From NCBI RefSeq assembly GCF_001881565.1, contig NZ_MPDJ01000001.1:375966-439965 (forward strand): a DNA stretch of 64,000 nt, written 5' to 3'. Positions 62,153 to 64,000 of the stretch are shown piece by piece. Position numbers and translations under genes: made by a program. The notes beneath the pieces were generated by a model, which saw nothing but the letters and a program-made list of their open reading frames with translations, made no database searches and was not told the origin of the DNA. The stretch comes from Eisenbergiella tayi. GTDB taxonomy: Bacteria; Bacillota; Clostridia; Lachnospirales; Lachnospiraceae. Each line of letters begins with the position of its first letter. Position 1 is the first letter of the stretch.

Positions 62153-63163
62153 ATGGAAATTTCAGCAAAAGAATTAGCTCAATTAATAAATGTCTCACCT
62201 GCAACCGTTTCCATGGTTTTTAACAATAAACCGGGAATCAGCGAGGCTACCAGAGAATTGGTTATGCGCACCGCTGCGCAGTATGGATATACGGGAAAAA
62301 GCACACAGACGGCATCCTCTTCCAGAGTTATTCAGTTAATCAATTATAAAAAGCATGGAAAAATTGCAGCAGATACGCCTTTCTTTTCCCAACTGACGGA
62401 AGGGATTACCCAGGAATGTTACCGCCAGAACGCAGCCCTCCACATTTCTTATTTTTATGAAAACATGGATATTCCCACCCAGCTTGCATCCCTGAAGGAA
62501 GTGGACTGTATTGGCATTCTGCTTCTGGCAACGGAAATGGGAAAAGAAGATTTTAAGAAATTCAAAGACTTTCATGTGCCTATTGTGGTTCTCGACTGTT
62601 ACTACGATGAATTGAAATATGATTGTGTACTGATAAATAATATACAGGGAGCATTTAAAGCTACCAATTATCTGCTTCAATGCGGACATCAGAAAGTCGG
62701 TTATCTGCGCTCCGCCATAGAAATCAGCAATTTTGCAGAAAGGGCAGACGGCTATTACAAAGCTCTTCGCGCTCATAACAAAAGCACTTCCCACCCTTAT
62801 GTCCATGCTATTTCCCCCACTGCGGAAGAAGGCTATCAGGACATGCTGGCCATTCTGGATACCAGACCGGAACTGGCAGACGCATATTTTGCAGATAATG
62901 ACATCATAGCCGCTGCAGCCATGAAGGCTTTCCGGGAACGGGGCTATCGCCTCCCGGAAGATATTTCCATCATAGGCTTTGACGATATGCCCCTGTGTGA
63001 TATGATGGTCCCTTCGCTGTCCACCATGCGCGTAAAGAAGCAGGAACTGGGGGCGACTGCGATCCAGCGGCTGATGGATCGGGTGGAAAACAACCAAATT
63101 GAATGTCTGAAAATGTGTATGGCAACCAAGTTAATAAAAAGAGAAAGCGTCTCTGTTTTGTGA
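62153..63163 (+). CDS. LacI family transcriptional repressor
   Basis: A protein of 336 residues. The LacI helix-turn-helix reads MEISAKELAQLINVSPATVS then MVFNNKPGISEATRELV. The periplasmic-binding-protein-like effector domain contains GILLLATEMGKEDFKKF, VLINNIQGAFKATNYLLQCG, HQKVGYLRS and FADNDIIAAAAMKAFRERGY, with DISIIGFDDMPLCDMMVPSLS. It is divergent from the isomerase-transketolase operon, and AT-rich palindromes lie over both promoters, so it is the probable local repressor with a sugar or sugar phosphate as inducer. The ATG follows AGGAGATTC. Confidence 0.92.
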   Translation: MEISAKELAQLINVSPATVSMVFNNKPGISEATRELVMRTAAQYGYTGKSTQTASSSRVIQLINYKKHGKIAADTPFFSQLTEGITQECYRQNAALHISYFYENMDIPTQLASLKEVDCIGILLLATEMGKEDFKKFKDFHVPIVVLDCYYDELKYDCVLINNIQGAFKATNYLLQCGHQKVGYLRSAIEISNFAERADGYYKALRAHNKSTSHPYVHAISPTAEEGYQDMLAILDTRPELADAYFADNDIIAAAAMKAFRERGYRLPEDISIIGFDDMPLCDMMVPSLSTMRVKKQELGATAIQRLMDRVENNQIECLKMCMATKLIKRESVSVL

Positions 63164-63177
63164 GACGCCTTTCTTTT
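63147..63177 (+). terminator. terminator overlapping the lacI 3' end
   Basis: GCGTCTC and GAGACGC form a 7-bp stem around eight bases, followed by CTTTCTTTT. The lacI stop codon is in the loop/stem boundary. Confidence 0.65.
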
Positions 63178-63223
63178 ATGCGGCATTTTTTATGTTACAT
63201 TATGTTCCATACTGTATTTCTGT

Positions 63224-63874
63224 TTATGCGCTGTGTGCTTTTGGATCAGCCATGTGCCTGTTTAATATGTTATGGATTCTTTCCACTTCATCCAATATAA
63301 GGCCTTCTGATTTATGAATTTCACTTTTCAGATTGGATTCTGTGCTCTTGATCTGCAGTTCCAAAAAGTCGATACGGTTATTTATCTTTTTGATTTGATC
63401 CGCCATGCTGTCAATCTGTTCAGACATATCGTCCATTCGCGCTTCCTGGGCATCCATTCGGGAGGTCAGTGTATTCACTCGTACCGTCAGTATATCCATT
63501 CGCTCTGCCAGTGTATCCACCCGTTCTGTCAGTGTATCCACCCGTTCTGCCAGCGTGTCCATACGCCCCGTCAGCGTGTCCACTTGTTCTGCCAGCGTAT
63601 CCATATGCCCCGTCAGCATATCCATCCGCTCTGCCAGCACCGATACTTGTCCGGTTAATGTGTCCATTCCTCCTGCCATCGCAGATACTTGTTCCGTCAG
63701 AGCCGCCGCCTGTTCCGCAAATTCATCCACCCGCCCTGTCAGACCCCCTATTTGTTCTGACAGCGTACTCATTCCGCCTTCCATCACTTCCATCCGGCCG
63801 TTCGCAGCCTTCATTTGTTCTGAAATCTCCATACCAATATTCAAAATCAAATCCATTTTTTCACTGTCGTTCAC
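63224..63874 (-). CDS. heptad-repeat coiled-coil protein
   Basis: A protein of 216 residues consisting almost wholly of a predicted long coiled coil. From about residue 65 to 130 there are near-identical seven-residue units of the type (M/V)DTL(A/T)ER and (V/M)DTLTGR, encoded by 21-bp near-repeats. The C-terminus continues as DSMADQIKKINNRIDFLELQ and ends HMADPKAHSA. No membrane span or catalytic motif. It could be a trimeric fibre-like, structural or phage-like protein, but no function is assigned. GTG start at 63874 with AGGAGG eight bases upstream; a TTG at 63880 is too close to that site. Confidence 0.75.
   Translation of the reverse strand: MNDSEKMDLILNIGMEISEQMKAANGRMEVMEGGMSTLSEQIGGLTGRVDEFAEQAAALTEQVSAMAGGMDTLTGQVSVLAERMDMLTGHMDTLAEQVDTLTGRMDTLAERVDTLTERVDTLAERMDILTVRVNTLTSRMDAQEARMDDMSEQIDSMADQIKKINNRIDFLELQIKSTESNLKSEIHKSEGLILDEVERIHNILNRHMADPKAHSA
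63465..63740. repeat. 21-bp coding tandem near-repeats
   Basis: Roughly a dozen units of about 21 bp (plus strand pattern ...CAGCGTATCCA(C/T)...CG..CTG...) encode the heptads of the coiled-coil protein. Unit number may vary among strains by slippage or recombination. Confidence 0.65.
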
Positions 63875-64000
63875 ACGCAATACCTCCTGTGTACAATTAA
63901 TAAAATATATAATGAAGACCGCATGAAAAGCTTTGGAAAAAGCATCACATTCAGCAAACGTTTCATGAATTCTGCATCCGCTTTCTTCTGTGCATGCGCA

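Noticed and set aside
63465..63740. Regular short repeats that could suggest a CRISPR array
   Set aside because: Units are contiguous 21-bp coding near-repeats without spacers, they translate into coiled-coil heptads, and no cas genes are present.

Overview
The window looks like a chromosomal segment of a gut Clostridia bacterium, most likely a Lachnospiraceae member. This rests on family resemblance of the proteins, strong AGGAGG ribosome sites, about half G+C content, many YesMN/AraC two-component pairs and Rpn-type PD-(D/E)XK proteins. No rRNA, tRNA, CRISPR array, intact insertion sequence or phage was seen. The species cannot be fixed from sequence reading alone.

Layout. (1) 1-17 kb is a nitrogen locus. 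A urease operon (ureABCEFGD, 648-5948, minus) lies downstream of a urea ABC importer (urtABCDE, 7774-12733, minus), and both lie next to a three-protein phosphorelay: a membrane kinase and an AraC-type response regulator on minus, and a divergent receiver-kinase hybrid on plus. Between urtE and ureA sit a 388-bp fold-back element and an Rpn-like nuclease gene with its own terminator. (2) 17-23 kb holds a small ABC exporter under a TetR repressor, with two matching operators visible, then an OmpR-type two-component system with a lipoprotein. (3) 23-30.5 kb is a YesMN-controlled sugar ABC importer with a long inverted repeat between its divergent arms. (4) 30.6-33.3 kb holds the most distinctive feature: a tyrosine recombinase gene followed by a 246-bp segment bounded by a perfect 21-bp inverted repeat. 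The segment carries overlapping divergent promoters and hairpins, and lies just upstream of a conserved hypothetical gene. This is the architecture of a phase-variable invertible promoter.

(5) 33.5-37.5 kb carries a polysaccharide deacetylase, a ferredoxin with a divergent Crp/Fnr regulator, and an Eis-like acetyltransferase. (6) 37.5-44.3 kb is an oppADFBC peptide importer operon ending in an M20 amidohydrolase. (7) 44.5-47.4 kb has a stand-alone C39-like cysteine protease, an esterase, and an Xre regulator with a small membrane-anchored partner. (8) 47.7-63.2 kb is a carbohydrate region: an intracellular GH2 enzyme with a divergent AraC regulator; two Gfo/Idh oxidoreductases; a CPBP protease; and a six-gene operon (fucose-isomerase-like enzyme, split transketolase, FGGY kinase, DUF5060/apiosidase-like glycosidase, AraC regulator) facing a LacI repressor whose probable operators overlap the promoters. 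Isomerase, kinase and split transketolase next to an apiosidase-like enzyme suggests catabolism of a branched pentose such as apiose. That is an inference. (9) The right end carries a heptad-repeat coiled-coil protein.

Start codons were moved from the longest open frame to the site with the best Shine-Dalgarno sequence where one was clear.
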